Source: Incurvaria masculella | Taxonomy: Eukaryota > Arthropoda > Insecta > Lepidoptera > Incurvariidae | Assembly: GCA_946894095.1 (NCBI GenBank) | Contig: OX335642.1 | Span: 28,965,021 to 29,029,020 of the forward strand | Reading direction: 5' to 3' | DNA: 64,000 bases | Shown here: one piece after another, positions 47,463 through 58,995 of the stretch | How the letters are laid out: every line of letters starts with the position of its first letter | How positions within the stretch are numbered: the stretch's first letter is position 1 | The notes under the pieces: generated by a model | Seen by the model: the letters and a program-made list of their open reading frames with translations, nothing else | Told to the model about the DNA's origin: nothing | Databases searched by the model: none | Position numbers and translations under genes: made by a program

Positions 47463-50400
47463 TTAGAATCCAAGTGGGTTGCCGAGCCACGGGAACACGC
47501 GAGGGCAGGTTGTGCATGTAGCGACCCAGTAGTTCAACTGTAAAATAACCATAACAGAACTTAGACTATTTGCAAGATACAATTTTGGGCCATTTAATGC
47601 GGGATAATACATCGATTTTTTTCCGCACACAAATATGGAAATAATTCATAATTTAAAAACATAGATAAGTCCCAGACGTCAGGTTCCTGAAGAATATAAG
47701 TTGAGCCCCAACAGGAAAAAATCTCGAAAAGTTCACGTAAGCCACCCAAGGTTATACGAACGAAGGCTTTGATTCGAAAATACATTCATGTCCACGGAGG
47801 ATAGAGGTATCCTCCGTGTTCATGTCCCTCCAACTTTATTTTTTATTTCGTAGACGTTCTTGGGCTCTTCAAGCCAAGTAGGGCTTCAGATCAAAAGAGA
47901 TTAAGTATCCGGGTATAACTTTCAAAATTGTGCAAGGCGGAGACTGGCGTACGTACCGGGCTATTTTATTCGTAAAGTTCGAGAGAAACGGACGAGCGAC
48001 CGTTTATCTATTGCCGTATCTATTAAGTGCAAAGTTAGTGATCGCAAACACGAGCTGCGAATTAAAATGGACTCGAAGTTCATGTTTGTGCTCACTAACT
48101 TTGTGCAATTGACCGACTCGGAAATACCAAAACGGCCACTCGTCCGTTTTTCTCGGCTTCGAAATTGCGAGTAAAATAGCCCGGTACCCGTTCAACTGTT
48201 ATAACAAGTTGGGCGGTGCACACTCACCCCGTTGTGTTCGGAAAACAGGGGTCCACAGTCGTTGGCGAAGCAAATTCGTTGTTGAACCGGAGCGCAGACC
48301 CCGGCTCCAAAGTTGTATTCGTTTACAGGCACGGGGTTTTTAATCCACTTGATGACCTCGGATTGTTGTACCTGGAAAGCGAAGCATATTTTCGAAATTG
48401 TTTTTAGAAAAATTATCAGCGTTCGTTAACTTGTTGATTTATTTCTTTGTCAATTTTACATGTGAGTTTTAATTTAATTTTATTTATTAATCTTCTGGTA
48501 GTCAAACAACGCTTTTGTTACGTCTATAACTGATTGGTCCTCAGATTAGATTACTCAGTGAAAAAGAAACCCTAAATAAACTTCACTAATATACCAGTTT
48601 ATAGATTATGAATGGTTATTCGTGTCCATTTATGTCAAGTCTAGTAAAGTGCAATAAATGGTACGGAAAAACGATTTTTTCGGAACAGACAAAGCAATGC
48701 AATTTTCGGGACAAAATGCGTGTGACCGACAGACACCAAAGTCAGACCATGAGGGTCCTTATTTTCGCTTTTTGCGATGGGACCCTAATGTCCCGTCCCG
48801 AAAAAAATCTTTAATGAGGTTATAATTTCTCACCATGAACACGTCCTCTATCGAGTTGATCATGTTCAGGAATCGAACCAGCGCCCTCTCGACGGCGGGG
48901 AATTCAACGAAGTACCACTCGTGCGCGTTGAAGAGGAACGGCGACCGATTCCCGAAGTAGTGTCGCTCGAAGTTCTCCACCATAAACCGGAACCAGCCCT
49001 CCTCGTCAGTCGGCAGCGGGCTGAAGGAAAATATTAGGCCTATGGTCATTCTCCTGTTAATCTATTCCAAATCATGAAGGTGAAGAAATATTTGTGTAAC
49101 GTAAGAAATACATATATGTCTATAACGTGTTAAGTGTTGGAACCATGGAGGTGAAGAAATAACAAATATTTCTTCACCTCCATGGTTCCAACACTTAACA
49201 CGTTTCGAGACACAACAGCACATACATGCGACATACATCGAGTGACTCGTAGCGTAGTGGCGCAGGTCCTTGCCTTGTATTGCATAGGTCTGGGTTCAAA
49301 TTCCCGCCTTATTTGCACCGCTTTCTTTCTTTTCCTAAAAAATTTACACGTCGAAGCAGGCCTGCATGATGACGGTGCACCCAGACGCCGGGGATGCTCC
49401 GGATTGATAGACTGAATGAACATCGAAAATCCAGAAGACATGCCAACTCCTCTTCCACCCACTGAACTCACGCATCAAAGCAAGCCTGCATAATGAGGCA
49501 AGGGAAGCCGCTCAAAAGCGGGTGCATCCAGAAGATGGGGATGGAGACGGTCGGGTATGGCGGTACGTTGCACGTCTGCGTGCTGGTTTAATCCAGGATG
49601 TAGGGCCCGAGGTCGAAGCCCTCGAACGACGTGCCCTAAGCTGAGTCGTACGCCATGCCGACCTGTTGCATCATCAGGAAGCTCGCGCTAAACTGGACAA
49701 TCCTCCTACTTACGCATCAAAGCAAAATTGCATAATGAGGCAAGGGAAGCCGCTCAAAAGCGGGTGCATCCAGAAGATGGGGATGGAGACAGTCGCGTAT
49801 GGCGGTACGTTGTACGTTTGCATGCTGGTTTAGTCCAGGATATAGGGCCCGAGGTCGAAGCCCTCGAACGACGTGCCCCAGGTTGAGTCGTACGTCAGGC
49901 GGACCTGTTGCATCATTTGGAAGCTCGCGCTAAACTGTACAATCCTCCTACTTACGCATCAAAGCAAGCCTGCATGATGAGGCAAGGGAAGCCGCTCCTG
50001 TCGATCCAGCTGATGAGCGGGTGCACCCAGACGCCGGGAATGGAGGCGGTCGGGCACGGCGGTACGTTGCACTCCTGCGTGCTGGCATAGTCCAGGGTGT
50101 AGGGCCAGAGGCCGGGGTTCGCGATCGACGTGCCCCAGGTGGAGTCGTACGTCAGGCCGACCTGTTGCATCATCTGGAAGCTCGCGTTGCCGCCGGTTTG
50201 CATGAATGGAATGCGGACACCTGGAACGTTGATATGCTGTATGAGATCAATGCGTTTGAGTTTGTTTTAAGTATTTCGTTCCTCAAGATAAAAAAGCTCT
50301 CTTTTAACACTTGATTACCTAGTTTATTTCAATACTGTATGCAAAAATCAAATATTTTTTTAGATGGTTCCACGAACATAAAAGGGGCAGAACCAGTCTT

Positions 50401-53400
50401 CAACATGGCTACAGAAATGGACGCCCGCCAACAGCACCTACTGTAGAAAATTTGTGGACTATTGAAATGCTGGTGCGAGAAGACCCACGAATCACATTCA
50501 AGGATGCACAGATAATTTTAGGCATTACTTCGGTTAGTGTTCATACCATGTTAGATGAACATCTTGACTTGAGAAAACTTTGTTTTCCTTCGAGAGCTTC
50601 CTTCCTTTCGAGAGCTCTCCGAAACAATAAAAACAAGCCCGTGTTGATTGATGCAGAGAAATAGGTCATCGAGGTGTGTTTCTAAAATCATTACTGGTGA
50701 CGAAACATGGATAAGTCAATATGATCCGGAGAGCAGGAAGTGTTTGTAGGTATGGATGTTCCCAGATGATGCAAAACTGCAGAATACTTTTTCACAGATT
50801 CGACATCTTGCGACATCATTGCTATAAATGTGTAGATCAGTTAAGGTGGCCCAACCCGGCGGGACTAACTCATTCGCGGGCACGGTACAAAACTGTGCTG
50901 TCGTTCTCTGGGACCTTCTCTGTTTCAAAGTAAAAGAGAGGCTTCGTGATGAGAAAGATGCAACATGTCCACAAAAAAGACAATGTGCATAGTGTATGAT
51001 TTGGTTAGATTTACGAAAATTTTAATTACAAAACGACTTATAGCTAAACGTAAACCACGACCGCTGTAGTTAAAAAATCTTCTTTCCCCGTTTGTATGGA
51101 GAGTTGAGCGGGATGGCCCACCTTAACTCAGAATGGTACACAAAAGTCGCATTGCTGCTTAGGGGAAACTTTTTGTCTCACGATAAAGCGACTTTAGATA
51201 CTTTCCTAAGAACAAAGGCGAATGTGGTATTGAAACCATGTCTTACGGCTCCGACCTAACTCCCTGTGATTGCTTTTTATTTCCAATATAAAGAATAAAA
51301 TACTTTTTCCGAAGAAGCGGTGGCTGCCTACGAATATGCTACGAAACAGCCATTTCTAACCTAATGGAGGAAGACTGGAATAATTGCTTCGAAACTTGAA
51401 ATAGAATAAGAGTATTTAAAAAAATATATAATGTATATTTTTTACTTTTGCTGTGCCTTACGTCTTACGATATTAATATCGATAGTGATTTTTTCTCAAT
51501 TATTTTCCGAAGGAATTGTATTAAAATACCAAGTAATACACATTAATTAAAATTAGATAAGTGTATCTGCGCATTTGGCTTGTAATTGTCCATCGTGTGC
51601 ACTTCTTGTTTATCAATCCATAGCTACATCGTCACACGTCACATGCGTTCGACAAGATACGACTTCTTGTTAATTGAGATTAGAATTCACACATATTTGT
51701 GATAAAAGCCATCAAAACAAGTCATGCTTTAAATATAAAAAAAACGTATACGACATGCCCATCTACTGTGAAGCTACTAGAAGAACTACTTGTTTACGCA
51801 TAGCGCAATGTATGACTCGAACCAGCGAGAAAAAACTTATTAGTGTCTTCCAATTCCTCCAAGAACTCTCCTACAGTCCCTCCGCCCGTAATCAATGTCT
51901 TCTATTCAATTCAATTCTTTATTCGTCCTTAGGTACACTTTGTTACACTTAGACAACGTCATTTTCTTTTTTTATTAGGGGCCTAGCAAAACTGGGACCT
52001 CATACGTACAAAATGTATGCTTAAATCTAGAATACAACATTACACAATGAACAAATTTTCTACAATATCATATTTTAAAATCAATTATAAATAATTTAGG
52101 TCAATACACAAATTCAATATCTAAAAAAAAATAGAATCAAGTAGTCATATATTATGCAAAGAAATTAAATAAAGGAAATAGCAAATTCTACTAACACGAC
52201 CAACCTCGACTACGATATACCAAGATCGTAAGCACTGTCGATGCTTGTATGTAACGTTTTACCCGCATTGTGGACATTAACTTCAGAGATTGATCATGCG
52301 AACCATCGTGACCAAAATCTTGCTGGTTCCATTCCAGCTTGGCAATATACTAAAAAGTTTTTCTTTTTTACAGCTGTCTTTCTTTAATTAATGTGTCCTA
52401 GCTTCACGCTTGGTTATACACATATAATATGACTTAGTTGACAAAAGTGACGCATAGATACGCTTAGTAGGTACGAAAATAATATTGTCCAAATTGCTCC
52501 AGCGTCTGGTGCCAAATACGATGATGACGATGGAAACATGTTTGAATGTTCAATCATTCCTTTCTTCAAAGCACAACTTACCCTTGATTTCATCGTAAGG
52601 GATATTGGCGAAGTGTGCCATCTGCAGCCTCTGGTCTCCAATTTCGCTCAGCATATCTTCATAGCTGGCTTGGGTCCAGTACGTCTGGGGAATCTGATGT
52701 GTTATTGAATTCAGTCCGATTTCGTGACCCTGAAAATTATGAACACATTATTACTCATTTAAACACAACAGTAATGTTGGAACTTCCCAGCTTATCATTT
52801 GATTTAACATACCTTCTACGCCTTTACAGGATTGGATGTGGACTAGCTAAGGTGGACACGAATATATTTCAAATGAATGTCAACGTGATCAAAAAGGATC
52901 TTCCAAATGTCGGATTGGGCTGGCAAACTGGACCAAGTATTTCATTTAGAAAATTGACGACGATTCTTTATATTTTCATGTCGTTACATTAAAAAGAGAG
53001 AGGTATTTTCTGAGATCAATATGACAGGAATCCATGTCGAGTTTGTCTAAATATCCGGTGTAACGGCATGAGCATGGAAATAAATGATTTTGCTATATCC
53101 TTTGTGTTTATATTAACCATTAATTGATTCACTTTTTAACGACTTGTAGCTCAGTCATGCCAGATTTGATCAGTTCTCCACGCATTTCGTTACGACGATG
53201 ATTCATGGTACTAAATCCATGTAAAACTGTATTAAAAATTATTATTATATGAAATATCTTGAAAGACGGTGAATTGATAAAATTATTATAAAAAATACGA
53301 ATTTTTATAACACAAATGAAATTTTAGGATTAATTATTTGTTGAAATATATGAAGAATTAAGCATGTATTTCTCTGTTAAAGTTTGTCGACTAGGATTTC

Positions 53401-56400
53401 CCAACATGAAGCAAAATCGGTAATTACGTAGTTTGATACATGCATTAGCTCACGAATGAAAGATTTCTCCATCGTTAGGACTGTGTAAAACTGTAGGTTC
53501 CTTTTCCTACTAGATAGGATCAAGCCCGCAGGATTTGTATAATCGTATTGGATGAAAGATGGTCGAAGCGGCAGTTAAAGTCGTTAGTGTTTTTAATCCA
53601 GTTCAATATAGCCCTTCTTATAAAGGAAAAGTCTTGGAACCACACCTCATCCTTCAGGAAAGTGGTGTGTTGGGCTAAACTCATGTTTTTTAATGAAAAA
53701 CCGGTATAGGCTGTGCTGAGAACCAAAGGTGCTCAGAAAATCCAAATACACCTCCCCTAGCGAAACTACGCTCAGTGAGGCAACATGCCAGCGGATTTGC
53801 GGACTATTGCTGAGCTATCAATCTTGTTCAAAGTACTCTTGAAGACTCCCAGGTAATAGGTATGAGGAAAGGCGCCCGCCGGCAGACAGTTCCGTATCCA
53901 GGCGGTGCAGCAGAGAAATGAATTTGAGAAACGGTTCGTTCTCAAAAGCCTAATGTCAACCACAAGGGGGTGCTTCGATTTCCGGATATAGGTTGGATGG
54001 AGAGGAATAAGGGATGCAAGTTCAACTGAGCAACGTCCATGGTAGTACCTGTAGACATGACTGAGCGACCCCACAAATTGTCTGTGGCTCAGGACTCCAA
54101 CCCAGCGGTAAGTTGTTGGTCCCCAATAAGACTAACCGCTCGTCGCTGAATTGAGTCCAAGGACGCCCACAGATGCTGGGGGCTACCTTCCCATATGTGG
54201 ATACAGTATTCTATCACCGGCCTAATCTAAGATTTGTACAGACGTCCTAGTTGTACCGGTGAAAGTAATATTCTGCAACGGTACAGGATCCCTAGTTTCA
54301 GCGATGAAATTTTGGCCTTGGATTCAATATAACGCCGAAAACCCACGTCTTTGGTGATGTTGCAGCCCAGTAGGTCCAGGTGCTCCGAGACAGATACGAC
54401 GTTGCCTTAAAAACGTGCTAGGAGCGGAAAGGGTTATGTGTGTCCTCCTTATCCAGTACAGAACGTTGCGCGTCGCTGGGCTGTGCATCTCTGCTCCTCC
54501 AATTCCCGATATACACCTCATGCTCCGTGCGTTCATCAGCGTAATTGTGAATCACGCCTAGGGACAGTAAATCGTTGATGAAAATTAAAAATACCGCTGG
54601 TAATAGCACGGAGCCCTGCGGGACACCAGCCCCAATCGGGTAGTCGTCCATCAATGGCAACGAATAAGGCGCGGACCGACAGGAAGCTGGCGATCCAAGA
54701 GCAAAGCTTAGGTGGAATGCCGAAGGACGGGAGCTGCCTAGTAGGCCCCGGTGCCAAACACGGTCACAGGCATGGAATAAAGGATGAAGGCGCTTTTCGG
54801 AAACTGTACTGCAAGTCATTCAGGAGTTTATTCGTTTCCAAGTAAGCTAGGAGCTGAAAGTTGATGAGGCGCTCCATAACACAATGGGCCGATATTTGGA
54901 GGAATCCGCTGGGTCACTCTTTTTTGGTACCGGTTGGACCGAGGCTCTCTCCCAGTAGGAGGGAACGATACCCCGGGTGAAGGACAGAAGGATGGTGGTA
55001 TATTAGCTATCGATGTCCAGTTACATAAAACAGATCGTTTCGGGATTAGAGGTGATTACGCATTTTAAGTAAAGGTATTTTTGGGAAATAAGGCATGTAA
55101 CAATAGAGTAAATTCTATCTATTCCAAAGTAAAAGTATCCAGAAATTTAATGCGTGCAAGCGTAATACGACTGCCATACCTTGTTGTACAATTCGTTGAC
55201 CAAGTGGTAGTTGGTGTACTCGTGCTTGATGAAGAACGTGAGCCGTGCTGGGCAGCCATTCCTATTGAACCGGTGGTCGAAAATCCGTCGGTAGAACTCG
55301 ATGTTTATCGTGTTGATCGCATCGTCGTAGGTAAACACGACGAACTGGAATTTCACAAATAAAAGTTAAGTTAATACTAATAGAACAACCAACAAAGTGA
55401 AATTAGTAGAATGTAAAAAGAGACTGGCAAAAAAGTTTCACAATTCGATTCAAACAGCTTTCAAACATGAATTCAAGAAATCAATTTGGCTTCAGGAATC
55501 AATCCTTTTATAACCGACTTCAAAAAAAGGAGGAGGTTATCAATTCGTCTGTATGTTTTTTTTTTGTTTTTTTTTTTTGTTTTTTTTTATGTTTGTTACC
55601 TCATAACTTTTGCCTGGGTGAACCGGTTTTGATGATTATTTTTTTAAATGATAGCTAGTGCTTCCCAAGTGGTCCCATTTTAATTTGGTAAAGTTCTGAC
55701 AATGATATCCATGAGAAAATCATAAAAGTCTTAAATTTGTATTAAGATGTGCGCGACAAATGGACGAATAACTCAATATAACGCCAACCGATTTCGGTGA
55801 TTCTTTTTTTATTGGAAAGGACGTGTACAAATTAGTAAGTGTACTTCAGATTCACTAAAAATAAACAAATAAAAAAAATTACAAAAAAAATAACCGACTT
55901 CAAAGAAAAAGCACTAAAAAGTAAAAAATAATTTCCATTTTTGTAGTTACGATTTCTGTTATTATTTGAGTCGGTGTCAGCCAAGGTTAGGTTAGGTTAG
56001 GTTAGGTTAGGTTAGGTTAGGTTAGGTTAGGTTCTCTTGATTGGCGCAGCGCGTGTCCGGCTGACGCCGACTCAAAAAATAACAGAAATCGTAACTACAA
56101 AAATGGAAATTATTTTTTACATTTTAGTGCTTTTTCTTTGAAGTCGGTTATTTTTTTTGTTAAATTTTTCTATATACTTGTCGGTTTTCCGACGGGCCGC
56201 CATGTCTCAATGAGGAATATATTCCTAGCCCAATGGTACACATTCTCGTGATCCCCGCCGAGTTCGGAAGTGGTGTATTTCTTCATAGGTTTTATTACAT
56301 TGCGTTTCATTTGCTGGCTTCCGTCATTTATTCGCTCGCTCCTAATACAGAGTAGGTAGCTTTAGGTTGGAAAATCGGTTTTGTTAATTCACTTTTATTG

Positions 56401-58918
56401 TATTCTCTGCTTTTATCAAATACATAGCTTTTGGTGAATTGGTCTGTTTTAGAGAGACAGTTTTAGTGAATTTGTTGATTTTATCTAAGCAGCTTTTGTT
56501 AAATTGGTCGGTTCTAGTGAGTATGTAGTGAATTAGTTGCTTTTATCCATTTCCATATCGAAGTTTTATTAATGCGCTTGCTTGTCAGTCCCACAGATCT
56601 TTTGATGATTTGGTGAATAATACAATTAGAATTTATTGTTTCTTTATCATTATCAGTCTTTTGCCCTCCTCAGAAGCATTTACCAGGTTTTCTGTCATGT
56701 GGCCCGTGGGCTACAATACGTTTGCCAAAACTTGTCGGCTCCAGACATCTCATGCCCATTGCCACTTCAACTTGCCTATCTTATGGATTATATCGTTCAC
56801 TTTCGGACAACGAACTATGAATCCCGTAGTCACCTATTTTCATATTAAGCGAGGCATATAGTGTACGCCAGCACGTATCAAAGTGCTCACCGAAGCCCAT
56901 GGGCTTTTGAACTTTTAGGGGGCTCGAAAACCATGCCATCCGGCTAGGTGCTTCTTCACAGCATGTTTGAAGGACCCCAGACTATTGGGAGAAACATCTC
57001 GACAGGAAGTCGATTCCATTGTTTACAGACCCACAGATATAGGATCAGTTGGTTGTTATTTTTAGAATGTTGACTGCGAGTGGTTACATTCCCTGCCTGT
57101 TTCGCTTTGAGCGAAGGGGGCGAAGGGACAGCGTTATGCAGCTCTGACGAGCAATCATGGAAGAAATGCAGTAGGACCACTTTTCAAGTACCGGAATCCA
57201 CACAGCATTGTTTTTTTTTTTAATTCTAAGCGCGGCATATGGCGTCCGCCAGCACCTAAAGGTGCCCGATGACTCCCATGGGTTTTCGAACATTCAGGGG
57301 GGCTGCGAAAACCATGTCGGCTGGCCGGTGACCAGCCGTGGTGAGGCCGGCCCCCAGGTCGTAATTTGGGGGAAATAGGTACCTCGGAAGGGAATTCATT
57401 TTATTGTTTACCGACCCTATAGAGAAAGGATCTAGTCTAGAGGATCGGCGAGTTCTTATTTTTGGAATGTAGACTGTGAATTTGTGCATTTTCTCTCTGC
57501 TCCGCGTTGAGCGAAGGTAGAAAGGGGACGGAAGAACAGCGTTATGCAGGTGGTGCATTCTAGCCAAACTTATGTAAACACTTTACTGAATCATAGCTGA
57601 ATCATAGCTGAATCAGTTAATTACTTCCGACCTATTCCTGCGGCATTTACTGAATCGCATACGGAAACGAATATGGTATTTTTCGTTATTCCCGAGGTTA
57701 TTCCTCAACTCGGAAAGTATGATTTTAAATAGGACTGTGGCAGTGGGAGCTAGTGTAGTGCTATCTCTTTCTGTTTTTCAGTAATAGAAGTGCTCGCTCT
57801 AAGCTGCTAACGAATGGTAGCGCACGAAAACAAACACGACTCGGCGTGTCATCGAAGATTTGTATTTTAGCTTATTCTGTGTTTGTTTACTGCTTATGGT
57901 GAACCTCACTGAAGTTTCAATTCTAAAAGTAAGTAACTAACGGAACAGTAGCCGTGAGGATATATTATGAACTATTAACATCTTCTTATTCTAACGTTTC
58001 GATGATGAACGAACGATGAAAAGCCTAACAAATGCCGGACAGGCCAGACCCGCAAATGGTTTCCAAAAATGTTTCCTAAAATCCCAAACATAACTGGCTA
58101 AAGCCGAATGCCTGGCAACCTTTGTCATTGCAGCTGCGGAAACAAGTACGAAATTATTCCACGAATGAATCAGTAAACGCAGCTGTCAAAATCTTCACAG
58201 AATGCCAAAGTTTTCATCGTCCATACAAATAACAATTATTACATATGTAAACGTTTAATTCCGTGGCCACTCATTCCGTGTGGCGCTGCGATGAGTTTCT
58301 AGAATGCCAAAGTAATGTCAAAGTAAATTCTTCTTCTGTTAACTCTACTGAATCCGCAATGACGGAATGCCAAGAATACATGCCCTCCGACGAGCATTCT
58401 CCATGGTAAAGACGATATAAGACAGAGAGAGACCCCCAGATAGCCAAGCTGGTACTTAGCTGAGCCGTCCCACAAATACGAACAGTACTCCACGGAGCAG
58501 TTTTTTGTCGGGCGTGAAATACTGACGACCCCCAGCTTTTTTGAGGCGAGTTTGGCTTTATCCTCGATATGAGGTCCGAAATTAAGGTTTTGTCAGGGCA
58601 ATACCAAGGATCCCTATGTGTTCGTAAAAACGTACAGTTGCTCCCTGGAAGATCGGAGCCGTAATGAATACGCACGCTTGCATCTTGCTCGCGTTAATCT
58701 CGACGAGAGTAAGAATTTTAATGTAGATTTAAAATCATAATGATACTCACTTGCGGTGTATGACGGGGCTCCAGTCCACCAGGGATGTCAGTGGTGGAGC
58801 AACGGCAATCGGGAAGCTGGCAGGCCACTGGGTCGCACTCCTCGGCCAATGGCAACTCCTGGCCCGAAGCGCTCAGGGCCACGGCGGCCAAAGCCGTCAA
58901 AAGTAGGAACCGGCTCAT
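47463..58918 (-). CDS. CDA: Chitin deacetylase-like gene E, diverged, 7 exons, motif-2 His replaced
   Basis: Exons: 58918-58751, 55344-55180, 52729-52582, 50220-49956, 49020-48834, 48371-48228, 47537-47463; GT/AG throughout; 383 residues, open. Signal peptide about 1-19, then the conserved cysteine-rich linker. Motifs: TYDDA with D63-D64; NSITH at 118-122, where the first zinc-binding His of the H-S/T-x-x-H motif is Asn118 while H122 stays; RIPF with R163; YDSTW with D186; AHEW with H282. By family chemistry the missing ligand predicts weak or no deacetylation; chitin binding could remain. Length and intron positions are normal and the coding sequence is GC-richer than in A-D, so it does not look like a decaying gene. 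Intron 4 holds two dead copies of exon 4. Polyadenylation signal at 47425-47420. Confidence 0.92.
47793..47818. repeat. Hairpin, 11-bp arms, flanked by direct repeats (gene E intron 6)
   Basis: CACGGAGGATA, GAGG, TATCCTCCGTG; TTCATGTCC occurs on both sides (47785-47793 and 47819-47827). Confidence 0.85.
48475..48605 (+). repeat. Short interspersed repeat (gene E intron 5)
   Basis: Same family as 24870-25015: TTCTGGTAGTCAAACAACGC, CTCAGTGAAAAAGAAACCC, TTCACTAATATACCAG. Confidence 0.5.
49124..49204. repeat. Perfect foldback, 37-bp arms, 7-nt loop (gene E intron 4)
   Basis: Arms 49124-49160 and 49168-49204 are exact reverse complements; loop AACAAAT. The arm holds CATGGAGGTGAAG, shared with the hairpin in gene D intron 1. 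Confidence 0.95.
49245..49325 (+). mobile_element. tRNA-like SINE head
   Basis: CTCGTAGCGTAGTGGCGCAG (box A TAGCGTAGTGG) and GGGTTCAAATTCC (box B), then GCACCGCTTTCTTTCTTTTC as in the complete SINE; body missing. Confidence 0.6.
49472..49692 (-). pseudogene. Dead duplicate of gene E exon 4 (distal copy)
   Basis: Same length, same 15-nt deletion and same stop position (GATTAA) as the 49714-49934 copy, so both descend from one already broken duplicate. Its donor reads GTGAGT. The tandem period is 242 bp. Confidence 0.85.
49714..49934 (-). pseudogene. Dead duplicate of gene E exon 4 (copy next to the real exon)
   Basis: 221 nt aligned to 49956-50220. It lacks the first part of the exon, has a 15-nt in-frame deletion removing the ISWID region, a Tyr-to-stop change (GGACTAA in place of GGACTAT), and Cys codons turned to Tyr. 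The GTAAGT donor is kept at its 3' end. It is separated from the real exon by only 21 nt. Confidence 0.85.
50350..51440 (+). pseudogene. Mariner-family transposase relic (gene E intron 3)
   Basis: Plus strand: KRGRTS and [17 protein letters not shown], then helix-turn-helix-like [29 protein letters not shown] (first catalytic Asp block), and after a foreign insertion [12 protein letters not shown] (second block) and [11 protein letters not shown]. Several frameshifts and stops. Interrupted at 50841-51126. Confidence 0.75.
50841..51126. mobile_element. TTAA-flanked MITE, internally deleted copy (286 bp)
   Basis: TTAAGGTGGCCCAAC to GGCCCACCTTAA; same ends as 41563-42112 but lacking about 260 bp of the middle. 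Sits inside the mariner relic. Confidence 0.8.
53465..53700 (+). mobile_element. SINE body fragment (gene E intron 2)
   Basis: AAAACTGTAGGTTCCTTTTC, TCGTATTGGATGAAAGATGG, TTAATCCAGTTCAATATAGC. Confidence 0.55.
53770..54975 (-). mobile_element. Jockey-like LINE reverse-transcriptase relic (gene E intron 2)
   Basis: Minus strand: QPVPKKSD and KYRPIV, then [25 protein letters not shown], and HNYADE, where the catalytic YADD is YADE. Frames shift repeatedly. The longest LINE remnant in the window. Confidence 0.75.
55511..56152. mobile_element. ACCGACTTCAAA element with foldback half (gene E intron 1)
   Basis: Begins TAACCGACTTCAAAAAAAGG; from 55895 to 56152 two arms of about 95 bp are inverted (CCGACTTCAAAGAAAAAGCA against GCTTTTTCTTTGAAGTCGG), enclosing a TTAGG array. 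Confidence 0.75.
55985..56034. repeat. (GGTTA)n telomere-type array, about 10 units
   Basis: Uninterrupted; at 46395-46415 the same element reads GCCAAGGTAGCCAAGGTTCT without the array. Confidence 0.95.
56870..57570 (-). mobile_element. Two LINE 3' fragments in tandem (gene E intron 1)
   Basis: Minus strand: [12 protein letters not shown] with VWGPSNM, and [19 protein letters not shown] with [10 protein letters not shown]. Both copies start with GCGCGGCATATGGCG-type sequence (minus: CGCCATATGCCGCGC). Confidence 0.6.
58265..58700 (-). mobile_element. Jockey-like LINE fragment (gene E intron 1)
   Basis: Minus strand reads [20 protein letters not shown] and [12 protein letters not shown], typical C-terminal blocks of this LINE family; truncated about 50 bp from exon 1. 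Confidence 0.7.
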
Positions 58919-58995
58919 AGTCGAAGATGTCGTCCCACAAACTCAATTGCTAATTTTGATTAATTTATATAACACTCAGATTACTTTTATCGCCG
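58919..58995 (-). promoter_or_regulatory. Promoter of gene E (GATA site + TATA box)
   Basis: TATATAAAT around 58971-58963, GATAA at 58991-58987, ATG at 58918. The surrounding sequence is unlike A-D, but the GATAA-TATA-ATG order and spacing are kept. Confidence 0.6.

Noticed and set aside
48480..48600. Possible extra exon between E exons 5 and 6
   Set aside because: Matches a short interspersed repeat found three more times in the window.
54418..54819. Frame with GVPQGSVL as a possible functional reverse transcriptase
   Set aside because: Catalytic YADD is YADE and flanking blocks are in other frames; a dead LINE.
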